This document shows, piece by piece, positions 9,116 through 17,571 of a DNA stretch of 64,000 nt (the stretch's first letter is position 1; every line of letters begins with the position of its first letter). Below the pieces are notes generated by a model that made no database searches, had not been told where the DNA came from, and was given only the letters and a program-made list of their open reading frames with translations. The stretch is from Promicromonospora iranensis (GTDB lineage Bacteria > Actinomycetota > Actinomycetes > Actinomycetales > Cellulomonadaceae). The stretch spans positions 248,001 to 312,000 of the forward strand of contig NZ_JAJQQP010000006.1 in NCBI RefSeq assembly GCF_028994805.1, in the 5' to 3' direction. The position numbers and the translations under genes were made by a program.

Positions 9116-9574
9116 ATGGGGGACGTGATCCCGCTGCGGCAGTACACCCCGACGTACGGGCAGGCGTACGGGCAGGCGTATGCGCCGTCGTACGGCAGGG
9201 CGTACGCGCCGGCGGCCCGACCGGCCGCGAGCCCGGCGTGCGCCCCGGCGGAGGCGCGGACGCTGGCCGGCCGGCTCGGCCTGTCCGGCCTGCGGCTCAC
9301 GAGGCGGGGCCGCGTGGTCCTGGTCCTGCTGGCCATGTTTCTTCTGGCACCGATGGTCACGTGGGGCGCGACGGCGGTCGCCAGCTCTCCGGGTGAACCC
9401 ACGGAGGTCCGGGTGCACGCGGTGCAGCCGGGGGAGACGCTCTGGGGCTTCGCCCAGGAGATCGCGAAGCCCGGTGAGGACGTGCGGCACGCGGTCGGCA
9501 GGCTGCAGGACCTGAACGAGATGTCGACCGGTACGCTCCGGGTCGGGGAGCTGTTGCTCCTTCCCAAGGAGTGA
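9116..9574 (+). CDS. LysM-domain membrane protein, ChiZ/DivS-like SOS division suppressor
   Basis: Small bitopic protein (152 aa). The N-terminal ~60 residues are cytoplasmic and include a tandem run [19 protein letters not shown]. One membrane segment follows ([20 protein letters not shown], about 65-84), then a periplasmic LysM domain ([18 protein letters not shown], about 102-119) that binds peptidoglycan. ATG 9116 has GAGGAGG just upstream. Gene order lexA / this gene / nrdR equals that of mycobacterial lexA-chiZ-nrdR, and corynebacterial divS also lies beside lexA; both block division during the SOS response. That role here is inferred from position, architecture and the LexA box. Confidence 0.75.
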   Translation: MGDVIPLRQYTPTYGQAYGQAYAPSYGRAYAPAARPAASPACAPAEARTLAGRLGLSGLRLTRRGRVVLVLLAMFLLAPMVTWGATAVASSPGEPTEVRVHAVQPGETLWGFAQEIAKPGEDVRHAVGRLQDLNEMSTGTLRVGELLLLPKE

Positions 9575-9612
9575 TGAGAGGCCGCGATTCGTCGTCAAAT
9601 GGTGCGGCGATG

Positions 9613-9642
9613 TTGCATGGGGGTGGTTTGCCCGCTTACCGT
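9613..9642 (+). promoter_or_regulatory. Candidate nrdR promoter
   Basis: TTGCAT (9613-9618) and TACCGT (9637-9642) are separated by 18 bp and lie 52 bp before the nrdR start codon, so nrdR need not depend on the SOS promoter. Confidence 0.4.
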
Positions 9643-9693
9643 CGGGGCGCGACCGGAGGCCTCCGGTCGGTGGTCGACCACGCAGGAGTGAGC

Positions 9694-10164
9694 ATGCACT
9701 GCCCGTTCTGTCGCCACGCCGACTCGCGCGTGGTGGACTCGCGGACCGCCGACGACGGCCTGTCGATCCGGCGCCGGCGGCAGTGCCCGAACTGCAACCG
9801 ACGGTTCACCACCGTGGAGACCGCGAGCCTGTCCGTGGTCAAGCGCTCCGGCGCCACCGAGCCCTTCAGCCGCGACAAGGTCGCCGCGGGTGTGCGCAAG
9901 GCGTGCCAGGGCCGTCCGGTGAGCGACGACGACCTCGCGATCCTGGCCCAGCGGGTCGAGGAGACCCTGCGCAGCAACGGCAGTGCGGAGATCGACGCCT
10001 ACGAGGTGGGTCTCGCCATCCTGGGCCCGCTGCGGGAGCTCGACGAGGTGGCCTACCTCCGGTTCGCGAGCGTCTATCAGTCGTTCGACTCGCTCGAGGA
10101 CTTCGAGAGCGCCATCACGTCGCTGCGCGCGGAGCGCGCCGAGCGGGCTGCCGCCCAGGGATAG
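9694..10164 (+). CDS. nrdR: Transcriptional repressor NrdR
   Basis: Zinc-ribbon and ATP-cone repressor of ribonucleotide reductase genes (156 aa). The N-terminus MHCPFC starts the zinc ribbon, completed by CPNCNRRF. The ATP-cone domain follows, with [23 protein letters not shown] 9694 is preceded by AGGAG at 9684-9688; a GTG at 9688 is in frame but overlaps this site. It follows the LysM gene by 119 bp with its own candidate promoter. No ribonucleotide reductase gene is in the window, so its target boxes lie elsewhere. Confidence 0.93.
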   Translation: MHCPFCRHADSRVVDSRTADDGLSIRRRRQCPNCNRRFTTVETASLSVVKRSGATEPFSRDKVAAGVRKACQGRPVSDDDLAILAQRVEETLRSNGSAEIDAYEVGLAILGPLRELDEVAYLRFASVYQSFDSLEDFESAITSLRAERAERAAAQG

Positions 10165-10311
10165 CGGTTCGCGCGGGCGCTCGGCGCGCTCCGGTGGCGC
10201 CCACAACTCGGCCGTGCGCAAAAATGTTGGCACCCGACAGTGCCGTGGTGCAGGCTGGGGCCGACGACGGACCCGATCGAGGGACCCCCGAAACAAGAGG
10301 AGGTGATCGGT

Positions 10312-10539
10312 GTGACGGACGAGAAGCCCAATGCCGAGGCGGCCGAGACCCAGGGCACGGAAGAGCCCACGGTTGCGACGGCGCCGAGCACGGACGCGAA
10401 GGCGAAGTTCAGGGAAGCGCTGGACCGCAAGAACGCGGCTCGGCGCCGGACATCCGCCGGCGATGTGAACACCGGTGCGGTGCACGGCTCGGAGACGACC
10501 GGCCCCGTGCAGAAGATGTTCCGCCGCAAGTCCGGCTGA
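10312..10539 (+). CDS. Small charged protein, DUF5302 family
   Basis: A 75-residue, highly charged soluble protein with no membrane segment. The segment DAKAKFREALDRKNAARR and the C-terminal FRRKSG resemble the actinobacterial DUF5302 family, whose function is unknown. GTG 10312 lies 8 nt after GAGGAGG (10297-10303). A strong terminator follows. Nothing in the sequence gives a role. Confidence 0.7.
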   Translation: MTDEKPNAEAAETQGTEEPTVATAPSTDAKAKFREALDRKNAARRRTSAGDVNTGAVHGSETTGPVQKMFRRKSG

Positions 10540-10553
10540 GACGGTTCGACCGA

Positions 10554-10588
10554 GGCCGTCGACCGGGTATCTGACCTGGTCGGCGGCC
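10554..10588 (+). terminator. Intrinsic terminator after the DUF5302 gene
   Basis: An 11-bp stem (GGCCGTCGACC at 10554-10564 with GGTCGGCGGCC at 10578-10588, one G-T pair) has a 13-nt loop and is followed by TTTGT. It lies 15 bp after the DUF5302 stop and before the converging cold-shock gene. Confidence 0.75.
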
Positions 10589-10614
10589 TTTGTCGTCTCG
10601 CGGGACACCACGGC

Positions 10615-11544
10615 TCACACCAGTTCGACACTGTCGGCCTGCGGCCCCCGGTCACTCTGACGCACCTTGAACCGGACCCGGTCACCCTCCTCCAGGACCT
10701 CGTTGCCCCGCACGACCGAGACGTGCACGAACAGGTCCGCGCCCCCGGCATCGGGGGTGATGAAGCCGAAACCGCGCTCCGCGTCGTAGCGCGCGACGGT
10801 GCCCTCACCTCCACGCACGGGCCCGCCCGATGCCGCAGGACGGCCCGACCGACCGCGGTCCGTGGCCGCGCGCGGACTCCCGGAGCCACGCACGAGCTGC
10901 ACGTTGCGGGCGTTCGGCCCCTTGTCGCCGTCGACGACGTCATACGTCACGCGGGCACCTTCGGAGAGCTCGGTCACACCCGGGCCGAGCGCACTGACGT
11001 GGACGAAGACGTCCTCGCCACCTGCGTCGGGAGCGACGAACCCGAAGCCCTTGGTGTCGTCGTACCAGGACACCGTGCCGTCTGCGCCGTCGGACGCCGA
11101 CCGTGCAGCCGCCGCGCCGAGCGGTAGCAGATGTTCCGCCTGCGGCCCCTTCTCCCCGTCGACGACCAGGAACGCCACCCGCTGCCCCTCCGAGACCACG
11201 CCGCCCCCGACGATGGCCGAGCTGTGCACGAAGATCTCGTCGCGACCGTCGTCGGGCGTGACGAAGCCGTATCCCTTGGCCGGCTCGTACCAGGTGACGG
11301 TGCCGAGCACACCCACGGGCGCGTCGGCGGCCCGGTCGCCCGTGACACGGACGCGGCGCGCCTGTGGACCACGCTCACCCTCGCCTACCTCGAACTCGAC
11401 GGCCTGCCCCTCGCGGAGCAGCTTCGGTCCGTCGTCACCGACGATCTCGGACGCATGCACGAACAGGTCCTCGGCCTCGTTCCCGAGGTCGATGAAGCCG
11501 AACCCTCGGTCGGCGTCGAACCATCGGACAGTTCCCTGGGGCAC
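10615..11544 (-). CDS. Four-domain cold-shock protein
   Basis: A 309-residue protein made almost entirely of four cold-shock (OB-fold) domains that would bind single-stranded RNA or DNA. Domain 1 (~3-67) has RGFGFI and LFVHAS; domain 2 (~80-141) KGYGFV and IFVHSS; domain 3 (~155-217) KGFGFV and VFVHVS; domain 4 (~247-309) RGFGFI and LFVHVS. A basic Gly/Ser/Arg linker (~218-246) separates domains 3 and 4. Domains 1-3 keep the aromatic W after GTV; in domain 4 this position is A-R (GTVARYD). Bacterial cold-shock proteins normally have one such domain. The start is GTG 11544, with GAGGAG upstream on the minus strand. It is convergent with the DUF5302 gene and divergent from rsbQ. Confidence 0.9.
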   Translation of the reverse strand: MPQGTVRWFDADRGFGFIDLGNEAEDLFVHASEIVGDDGPKLLREGQAVEFEVGEGERGPQARRVRVTGDRAADAPVGVLGTVTWYEPAKGYGFVTPDDGRDEIFVHSSAIVGGGVVSEGQRVAFLVVDGEKGPQAEHLLPLGAAAARSASDGADGTVSWYDDTKGFGFVAPDAGGEDVFVHVSALGPGVTELSEGARVTYDVVDGDKGPNARNVQLVRGSGSPRAATDRGRSGRPAASGGPVRGGEGTVARYDAERGFGFITPDAGGADLFVHVSVVRGNEVLEEGDRVRFKVRQSDRGPQADSVELV

Positions 11545-11731
11545 CTAGAACTCCTCATCTCGTCAGACCTTGCTGTCGTCCAGTGTCCCTGACAGAACCC
11601 GGACGGGCGGTCCAGCCGCTTCCGGCGTAGTTCCTGCTCGCCCGGTCGAGGGCTGTGACGGAGCCACCCGGTACCCTGGGCCGGTGGATGCCTCAGCACC
11701 GGGGACTGCAATACGAGCGGAACGTGGCCCG

Positions 11732-12532
11732 ATGACCGCCACCGCCCGCCACAACGTGCAGATCTCGGGTGCGCCGGAGGGCGCCCCGGCCATGGTGCTC
11801 GCGCACGGCTTCGGCTGCGACCAGTCGATGTGGTGGCTCGTGGCCCCGGAGTTCGAAGCGGACTACCGCGTCGTCCGGTTCGACCACATCGGTGCCGGCG
11901 GGTCGGATCTCGCTGCGTACGATACCGACCGGCACGCGTCCCTCGAGGGCTACGCGGAGGACGTGGTCGAGCTGCTGGAGGAGCTGGCGCTCGGCCCGGT
12001 CGTGTTCGTGGGCCACTCGGTGAGCGCCACGATCGCGCTGCTCGCCGCCGCGCGGCGGCCGGAGCTCTTCGACCGCCTCGTGCTGGTCGGCCCCAGTCCG
12101 CGCTACATCGATGACGAGGGCTACCGCGGCGGGTTCACGGCCGAGGAGATCGACGAGCTCCTCGAGACGATGGACGCCAACTATCTCGGCTGGTCCGAGT
12201 TCATCGCGCCGGTGATCATGGGCAACCCGGACCGGCCGCAGCTGGGCGAGGAGCTGACCAACTCCTTCTGCCGCACCGACCCGGCCATCGCCAAGCGGTT
12301 CGCCCGTACGACGTTTCTTTCCGACAACCGCGCCGATCTCGCCGTCGTCCGCACGCCGAGCCTCGTGGTCCAGTGCCGCGAGGACGTCATCGCCCCCGTC
12401 GAGGTGGGTCGGTACGTCCACGAGCACCTCGACGACAGCGAGCTCGCCCTGATCGACGCCGTCGGCCACTGTCCCAACCTCAGCGCACCCCAGGCTCTGA
12501 TCACCGCGATGCGCGAGTACCTCTCGCCGTGA
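11732..12532 (+). CDS. rsbQ: Alpha/beta hydrolase RsbQ, energy-stress co-activator
   Basis: Homologue of Bacillus RsbQ, the hydrolase required by the PAS-PP2C phosphatase RsbP to activate the stress sigma factor (266 aa). It shows HGFGCDQSMW, FDHIGAGGSDLAAYD and the nucleophile elbow GHSVSA. The triad is Ser96, Asp218 and His246, with Ser96 at the same number as in Bacillus when ATG 11732 is used, which supports this start. A GTG at 11684 after a TACCCT box is a possible longer leaderless start. The gene overlaps the next by GTGA, so the pair is translationally coupled, as in rsbQP. Confidence 0.85.
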   Translation: MTATARHNVQISGAPEGAPAMVLAHGFGCDQSMWWLVAPEFEADYRVVRFDHIGAGGSDLAAYDTDRHASLEGYAEDVVELLEELALGPVVFVGHSVSATIALLAAARRPELFDRLVLVGPSPRYIDDEGYRGGFTAEEIDELLETMDANYLGWSEFIAPVIMGNPDRPQLGEELTNSFCRTDPAIAKRFARTTFLSDNRADLAVVRTPSLVVQCREDVIAPVEVGRYVHEHLDDSELALIDAVGHCPNLSAPQALITAMREYLSP

Positions 12533-14193
12533 CGCCGCTGGGTCGTGCCCGCTCGTGGGCCTCCGCTCCCGTCGCCCTGCTCCGCCTCGACGGCGCGGGG
12601 GCGATCCTTGACGCCAACGACACGTTCCGCGGCTGGCTCGACGACGGCACCGCACGTGACCTGCTGGGCACGCGGCTGAGCTCGCTGCTGTCCGTGGGCG
12701 GCCGGATCTACTGGGAGACGCACCTCGCCCCGCTGCTGCGCCTGCAGGGCCGGGTCGAGGAGATCGCGGTCGAGCTCCGCGCAGGTGACACCCCGCGCCC
12801 GCTCCTGCTCTCCGCGGAGCTGCACGGCGACGCCGGGGAGAACGACGGCGCCACGCTCATCGACGTCGCCCTGTTCGACGCCCGGGAGCGGTCACGGTTC
12901 GAGCGTGAGCTGGTCGCGTCCCGCGCCGAGGCGGAGCGGTCCGCGGCGAGGGTCCGCACGCTCCTGGTCACGACCACAGCCCTTGCCCGGGCCGCAGGAG
13001 TCGATGGTGTCTGCGAGGCGCTCGTGCACGCGGCGGTCCGCGAGTTTCGTGCGGAGGCTGCCGTGGTCTGGCTCGTCGACGACGAGGGGACGCCGACCCT
13101 GCGTGCGCGGTCGGGGGACGCCGCTTCGATCGAGGAGCCGTCCACGTCGCTCCTGGCGGCGCTCAGGTTCACCGCAGGTGCTGGCGGCTCGCCCGCTGTC
13201 GCGGATGCCGTGGCGGATGCCGACGCGGACATCGTGGAGCTGCTCGACGGCCACGTCGCGGTGCCACTGCCCGGAGCGGACACCCTCCACGGTGTTCTGG
13301 TCCTCGTGCCGCGGCTGCGGGCGGGTGACGACACGCTGGACCGCGGCGCACTCGCCGCCACCGGACAGCAGGGCGGCGTCGCGCTCGATCGCGCGGTGCT
13401 GCACGAGCGGAGCATCTCGGTGGCGCGCCAGCTACAGCGAGCGATGCTCACCGACGAGCTGCCGCAGCCGGAGCGTGCCCGTATCACGACGGACTACCGG
13501 CCCGCGGAACGCTCGCTGGAGATCGGCGGCGACTGGTACGACGCGTTCTGGGTGGACGACGTGACTCTTGCCCTGGCGGTGGGCGACGTCGTCGGGCACG
13601 GCCTGCAGTCCGCGACCGCGATGGGGCAGCTGCGGACGGTCGTGCGCAGCGGTGCGGAGAGCGGCGTCGGCCCGTTCGGGGTGCTGGGGCACGTCGACCG
13701 CTTCGTCCGTCGGCGCGGAGTCGGCTTCGGGTCGACGCTCGTGTACGCCGAGCTGGACGTCATGACCGGGCGGCTCGTCTTCGCCTGCGCCGGGCACCTT
13801 CCGCCCCTCGTGACGCGGTCCGGCGGCGAGGCAGAGTTCCTGTGGCACGGGCGCTGGGCACCCCTGGGTGTGGCCACCTCGACCGTGGCTCAGGCGGTGC
13901 TCCCACGGACGACCCCGCAGACGACCCCGCAGACGACCGAGACCGAGCCGGGCGAGCTCGAGCTCCGTCGCGGTGACGTGCTGTGGCTCTACACCGACGG
14001 GATGGTGGAGCGGCGTGACCGCAGCCTGCGGCAAGGCTTGGAGGTGTTCGCCCGGGCAGCCGCCGGCAGTTCGGGAAGCGTCGACGAGGGCCTGGTCTCG
14101 TCCCTGCTGAGCGGCGATCTCAACGAACATGACGACGCATGCGTGCTGCGGCTCGAATGGGACGCACCGGTCCACGCGGAGCGATTTCCCTAG
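12529..14193 (+). CDS. rsbP: PAS-GAF-PP2C serine phosphatase, RsbP-like
   Basis: Cytoplasmic protein phosphatase (554 aa), expected to dephosphorylate an anti-anti-sigma factor of the RsbV/SpoIIAA type. An N-terminal PAS domain (~10-110) is followed by a helical linker (FERELVASRAEAERSAARVR), a GAF domain (~150-290) and a SpoIIE-type PP2C domain (~305-545). Metal-binding Asp residues are visible in GGDWYDAF, GDVVGHG, YTDGMVE and HDDACVL. The GTG at 12529 overlaps the rsbQ stop (GTGA). No anti-sigma or antagonist gene is nearby, so the target is encoded elsewhere. The direct repeat ACGACCCCGCAG at 13909-13932 encodes TTPQTTPQTT within a PP2C surface loop. Confidence 0.85.
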   Translation: MTPLGRARSWASAPVALLRLDGAGAILDANDTFRGWLDDGTARDLLGTRLSSLLSVGGRIYWETHLAPLLRLQGRVEEIAVELRAGDTPRPLLLSAELHGDAGENDGATLIDVALFDARERSRFERELVASRAEAERSAARVRTLLVTTTALARAAGVDGVCEALVHAAVREFRAEAAVVWLVDDEGTPTLRARSGDAASIEEPSTSLLAALRFTAGAGGSPAVADAVADADADIVELLDGHVAVPLPGADTLHGVLVLVPRLRAGDDTLDRGALAATGQQGGVALDRAVLHERSISVARQLQRAMLTDELPQPERARITTDYRPAERSLEIGGDWYDAFWVDDVTLALAVGDVVGHGLQSATAMGQLRTVVRSGAESGVGPFGVLGHVDRFVRRRGVGFGSTLVYAELDVMTGRLVFACAGHLPPLVTRSGGEAEFLWHGRWAPLGVATSTVAQAVLPRTTPQTTPQTTETEPGELELRRGDVLWLYTDGMVERRDRSLRQGLEVFARAAAGSSGSVDEGLVSSLLSGDLNEHDDACVLRLEWDAPVHAERFP

Positions 14194-14231
14194 CCTGCGA
14201 AGTATCTTCAACGCGATATTCTAGCCGCTGT

Positions 14232-14263
14232 CGTTGGTGTTCTCCCCAACGGGCCACGTGGCC
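14232..14263. promoter_or_regulatory. Inverted repeats upstream of the PAS-ANTAR gene
   Basis: CGTTGG (14232-14237) and CCAACG (14246-14251) form a 6-bp stem with an 8-nt loop. The perfect 12-bp palindrome GGCCACGTGGCC (14252-14263) follows at once. Both end 30 bp before the ATG at 14293. They may be an operator or a leader hairpin; ANTAR proteins themselves bind RNA stem-loops, but the conserved tandem-hexaloop motif is not evident. Confidence 0.45.
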
Positions 14264-14292
14264 GCATCATCTGGCATCAGCAGAGGACCTTC

Positions 14293-14979
14293 ATGAACCC
14301 CACACCCGAGACCGGCCGACCGCAGACGGACGGCGAGATCGAGAAGGCACTGGGAGCCGGCGCCAGGCCACCGGTCGGCGGCTACCGGCTCGACCTCGCG
14401 ACGGGGCAGTGGACGTGGTCCGACGAGGTGTACGTGATGCACGGCTTCGAACCGGGCGAGGTCGTGCCGACCACGCCCCTGATGCTGTCGCACAAGCACC
14501 CGGACGACCGGGGGAGGGTCGACGGCGTGCTGCGGCGGGCGGCGGAGACCGGGCAGCCGTTCAGCTCCGTGCATCGCATCGTCGATGCGGCAGGCAACAC
14601 CCGTACCCTGGCCGTGACCGGCCAGGGGCGACGCGACCCCGGCTCCGGCCAGGTGACCGAGCTCGTCGGATACTTCATCGACGTCACCAAGTCACAACGT
14701 GAAGCGGCAGCACGTGAGGCGTCGGCGTCGATCCAGGCGTCCTCGGAGCGCCGGTCGGTCATCGAGCAGGCCAAGGGCGTGCTCATGGTCATTCACGGCG
14801 TCGACGAGGAAGCGGCGTTCGACCAGCTGCGGGAGGCGTCCAACCAGTCGAACATCGCCGTCCGGGACATCGCCTGCTCCCTGGTGCAGCTGTTCTCGGG
14901 GCCGGAGGTCACCGAGTTCCCCACGCGTGATGCCGTGGACGAGTTTCTCGCCGACCCGATCCGTCCCGACGACCTCTGA
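14293..14979 (+). CDS. PAS-ANTAR RNA-binding antitermination regulator
   Basis: A 228-residue signalling protein. A PAS domain occupies ~30-140 (YRLDLATGQWTWSDEVYVMHG and a following HPDDR motif). The C-terminal ANTAR domain (~155-212) has RRSVIEQAKGVLM and the usual helical triad. ANTAR domains bind nascent RNA and relieve transcription termination, so this protein may couple a small-molecule or redox signal to antitermination. It sits 99 bp after rsbP and is followed by a second ANTAR gene. Its target transcripts are not identifiable here. Confidence 0.85.
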   Translation: MNPTPETGRPQTDGEIEKALGAGARPPVGGYRLDLATGQWTWSDEVYVMHGFEPGEVVPTTPLMLSHKHPDDRGRVDGVLRRAAETGQPFSSVHRIVDAAGNTRTLAVTGQGRRDPGSGQVTELVGYFIDVTKSQREAAAREASASIQASSERRSVIEQAKGVLMVIHGVDEEAAFDQLREASNQSNIAVRDIACSLVQLFSGPEVTEFPTRDAVDEFLADPIRPDDL

Positions 14980-15111
14980 CACCCTCGGCCCGAAGCACGC
15001 CACCGAGCCGCCCACCGTGTCCTCGTGTCGTGGGGCCGTGACGAAGCGGGCAATGCGACTGGGAAGTCCTGGTGCAAGGGTGGGAACAAGGCACGGGGGG
15101 AGGTGTCAGTG

Positions 15112-15771
15112 ATGGACCCACCGCAACTTCTGAACCTGCTCGCTCGATCTCTCGCCCACGACACTTCCCGCCCATGGGCGATGCGGCTCTGCGAGGCCTG
15201 CGTCGACGTCTTGAAGGCACAGGGCGGAGCTTTCACCGTCTCGATCGGTCCGGACGAGCGCGTAGCCGTCAGCACGCCAGGGGCGTTCGAGGAGCTCGAG
15301 CCGCTCCAGGAGGTTCTCGGCGAAGGTCCGGTACATCAGGCGATGGCCGAGGACCGGCTCGTCGTCACCCACCTCGGCGCCGTGGTCGACGAGTACCCGG
15401 TCTTCTCCCAGATCGTCGCACCGGCCCAGGGCGGGGCGACGCTGTACGCGGCGCCGATGCGGGCGGGCGGTCGCGTCGTCGGGGTGTTCAGCCTCTACGT
15501 GACGACTGATCCGCAGGCTCGTGGCAGCCAGGACCTGCAGCTCCTCGCCGACATCGTCGGCGCGTCCTTGCTCGGGAACGCGGAGCGGCTCGACTGGTCG
15601 GGGCGGGCATGGCTCCACCGAGCGGCCGGAATGGTCATCGCCCAGCTCGGGATACGCCCGGACGATGCCCTCGCGGTGATCCGCGCGAAAGCCTTCTCAC
15701 GATCGATGAGTCTGCGATCAGTCGTGGTCGATGTGCTCGAACGACGTCTGACGTTCTCTCGCGATGAATAG
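15112..15771 (+). CDS. GAF-ANTAR RNA-binding regulator
   Basis: A 219-residue protein with an N-terminal GAF domain (~15-150, including GPVHQAMAEDRLVV and GATLYAAPM) and a C-terminal ANTAR domain (~155-212, RAAGMVIAQLGIRPDDAL). It is the second ANTAR regulator in a row and has a different sensor domain from the first. GGGGGGAGGTG at 15095-15105 supports ATG 15112; GTG 15109 is an equally placed alternative. The ANTAR domain begins HRAAGMV instead of the common EQAKGVL form, which is frequent in GAF-ANTAR proteins. Its ligand and targets are unknown. Confidence 0.8.
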   Translation: MDPPQLLNLLARSLAHDTSRPWAMRLCEACVDVLKAQGGAFTVSIGPDERVAVSTPGAFEELEPLQEVLGEGPVHQAMAEDRLVVTHLGAVVDEYPVFSQIVAPAQGGATLYAAPMRAGGRVVGVFSLYVTTDPQARGSQDLQLLADIVGASLLGNAERLDWSGRAWLHRAAGMVIAQLGIRPDDALAVIRAKAFSRSMSLRSVVVDVLERRLTFSRDE

Positions 15772-15787
15772 CAACGGCGCCCCTGCT

Positions 15788-16879
15788 TCAGCCGCGGTAC
15801 CGGCGCACGAGCGGGCAGGTGTAGGGGTCGCGGTTCTTCAGCCCGACCTGGTTCAGGTAGGCGATGATCGTGCGGAACGCTCCGCCGAGCGAGGTCTCGG
15901 TGTAGGGGATGTCGTTCTCGGCGCAGTACCGACGCACGATCTGTCGCAGGGCGGGCAGGTTCGGACGGGGTGCCCTGGGGAACAGGTGGTGCTCGACCTG
16001 GTACTCGAGGCCGCCCATGAAGAAGTGCACGAGCGGTCCGCCGCGGACGTTGCGCGACATGTAGATCTGGCGGCGTAGGAAGTCGATGTCGGCGTCGTGC
16101 GGGACGGTGGGCATGCCGATGTGGTTCGGCGAGAACGCGCCGCCCAGCAGGAACCCGAACACGGCGACCTGCACGACGACGAAGGCGACCGCCATCCCGG
16201 GCGGGAGGACGATGAACAGCAACGCGAGGTAGCCGAGCACCCGGATCCCGACGAAGAGGATCTCGGTCCACCGGTGCGTGACGCCCTTGCCCGCGAAGAT
16301 GGCCCGGAACGAGCTGACGTGCAGGGAGAACCCCTCGAAGAGCAGCAGCGGCAGGAAGTAGTAGCCCTGGCACCGGGCGAGCCGCGCGGCCAGGCCGGTG
16401 CGCTCGTCGGTGACGGTCGGCGTGAAGGACACGACCCCGGCCTTGACATCGGGATCCGCTCCGTCCTTGTTCGGGTTCGCGTGATGGCGGCCGTGCTTGT
16501 CCACCCACCAGCCGTAGCTGAGTCCGGTGAACAGTCCGGACAGCACACGGGCCGTCCATTCGTTCCAGCCCTGTGAAGCGAAGATCTGCCGGTGGGCCGC
16601 TTCGTGCCCGAGGAACGCCAGCTGCGCCATCGCCAGGCCGAGCAGGGCTGCCAGCAGCAGCTGGAACCAGGTGTCACCCAGCATGGACACGCCGACCAGG
16701 ATCGCTACCGTGAACAGCGTCCAGAACAGCATCACGGTCCAGTAGAACCCGTATCGGCGGCGCATCAGGCCGGCCTCGCCGGCCTCGGCGGTCAGTTCTC
16801 GAAATGCTTCCACGCACCGGTTGCCAGGCGTGGTCGTCCTCTGGGGCGTCGTCGGCGTTCGAGCGGAGCGAGCGGGCAT
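15788..16879 (-). CDS. Membrane fatty acid desaturase
   Basis: Integral membrane di-iron desaturase acting on acyl chains (363 aa). The three histidine boxes are GHEAAH, DKHGRHH and QVEHH, the last in EYQVEHHLFP, with four or more hydrophobic segments between them. The QVEHH form is that of acyl-lipid and front-end type desaturases. Start ATG 16879 has GAAGGA upstream on the minus strand; an upstream in-frame ATG at 16930 lacks such a site. It converges on the GAF-ANTAR gene with only 16 bp between. It may adjust membrane fluidity under stress; substrate and double-bond position cannot be read from sequence. Confidence 0.88.
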   Translation of the reverse strand: MPARSARTPTTPQRTTTPGNRCVEAFRELTAEAGEAGLMRRRYGFYWTVMLFWTLFTVAILVGVSMLGDTWFQLLLAALLGLAMAQLAFLGHEAAHRQIFASQGWNEWTARVLSGLFTGLSYGWWVDKHGRHHANPNKDGADPDVKAGVVSFTPTVTDERTGLAARLARCQGYYFLPLLLFEGFSLHVSSFRAIFAGKGVTHRWTEILFVGIRVLGYLALLFIVLPPGMAVAFVVVQVAVFGFLLGGAFSPNHIGMPTVPHDADIDFLRRQIYMSRNVRGGPLVHFFMGGLEYQVEHHLFPRAPRPNLPALRQIVRRYCAENDIPYTETSLGGAFRTIIAYLNQVGLKNRDPYTCPLVRRYRG

Positions 16880-16951
16880 GGATCTCGTCCTTCGTGTCGG
16901 CAGCGGCGTGGCGTGAGGGCGGCTGTTCACCGTGCGAGGCTAAATAGAGGC

Positions 16952-17425
16952 TCATGTACTCGCAACGTGATGTCCCTGGTCTCGTGCCTGCCGAGCTTCT
17001 TTCGCGGGCGGCGGGCCGGACGTAGCCCTCGCGGGGCGCCGCCACTGAGCGAGCACCGCGACGGCACCGATGGCCACGGGGATCAGGAGCAGGACTCCGC
17101 AGAACAAGAGCACCACACCGAGGAAGAGGGACGCCACGACGGCGTTCCAGCGCTGCCGTCCGCGCAGCAGCCGGACACCGGTGAGAGTGCCCGTGAGGGT
17201 GACCGTTGCGAGCAGCGCGGACGTGGCGCGGACCAGCTCGTCAAGCGTGACGACACCGCCGACGACGGGGACGGCGACCAGGAAGCAGCAGGCGGCGAGG
17301 AACGCGCTTCGTGTGCGCTGTCGTGATCGCCGGCCACCGGGCCGCCCTGGACGGCTGGCAGTCGGCGCCCGGCGCTGCGACGACAGCGAACCGCGCCGAG
17401 CTGTGCGCGCTGATCCGGGCATCAC
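16952..17425 (-). CDS. Small hypothetical membrane protein
   Basis: A 157-residue open frame with a basic N-terminal 40 residues, three or four hydrophobic segments (FLAACCFLVAVPVVGGVV, LLATVTLTGTLTGVRLL, and a longer double segment VVASLFLGVVLLFCGVLLLI) and a basic tail. No family was recognised. The true start may be nearer the first membrane segment (~17305), because the N-terminal part overlaps another open frame on the plus strand. It is 72 bp upstream of the desaturase gene on the same strand. Confidence 0.45.
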   Translation of the reverse strand: MMPGSARTARRGSLSSQRRAPTASRPGRPGGRRSRQRTRSAFLAACCFLVAVPVVGGVVTLDELVRATSALLATVTLTGTLTGVRLLRGRQRWNAVVASLFLGVVLLFCGVLLLIPVAIGAVAVLAQWRRPARATSGPPPAKEARQARDQGHHVAST

Positions 17426-17528
17426 TCGCTGCCGCTCCGGCCGCGCTGGAGATCACGCTTCCATGACGACGGGGTCAGGCCCCTCCAGCCTCGTTCATCC
17501 CCCGGAGGGCTCGCCATCCCGCTGATGG

Positions 17529-17564
17529 TCGGCGCCGGGCCGGCGCGCACCGTCCCGGCGCCGA
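17529..17564 (-). terminator. Hairpin after the PhzF-family gene
   Basis: TCGGCGCCGGG (17529-17539) and CCCGGCGCCGA (17554-17564) are perfect 11-bp arms with a 14-nt loop, 8 bp beyond the stop of the PhzF gene on the minus strand. There is no T-tract, so factor-independent termination is uncertain. Confidence 0.5.
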
Positions 17565-17571
17565 GGCGGTG

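Noticed and set aside
17325-17466. Plus-strand open stretch ending IRASLAAAPAALEITLP, possible gene remnant
   Set aside because: It has a plausible amino acid composition but no start signal, no recognised family and overlaps the N-terminal part of the small membrane protein frame; too weak to call.
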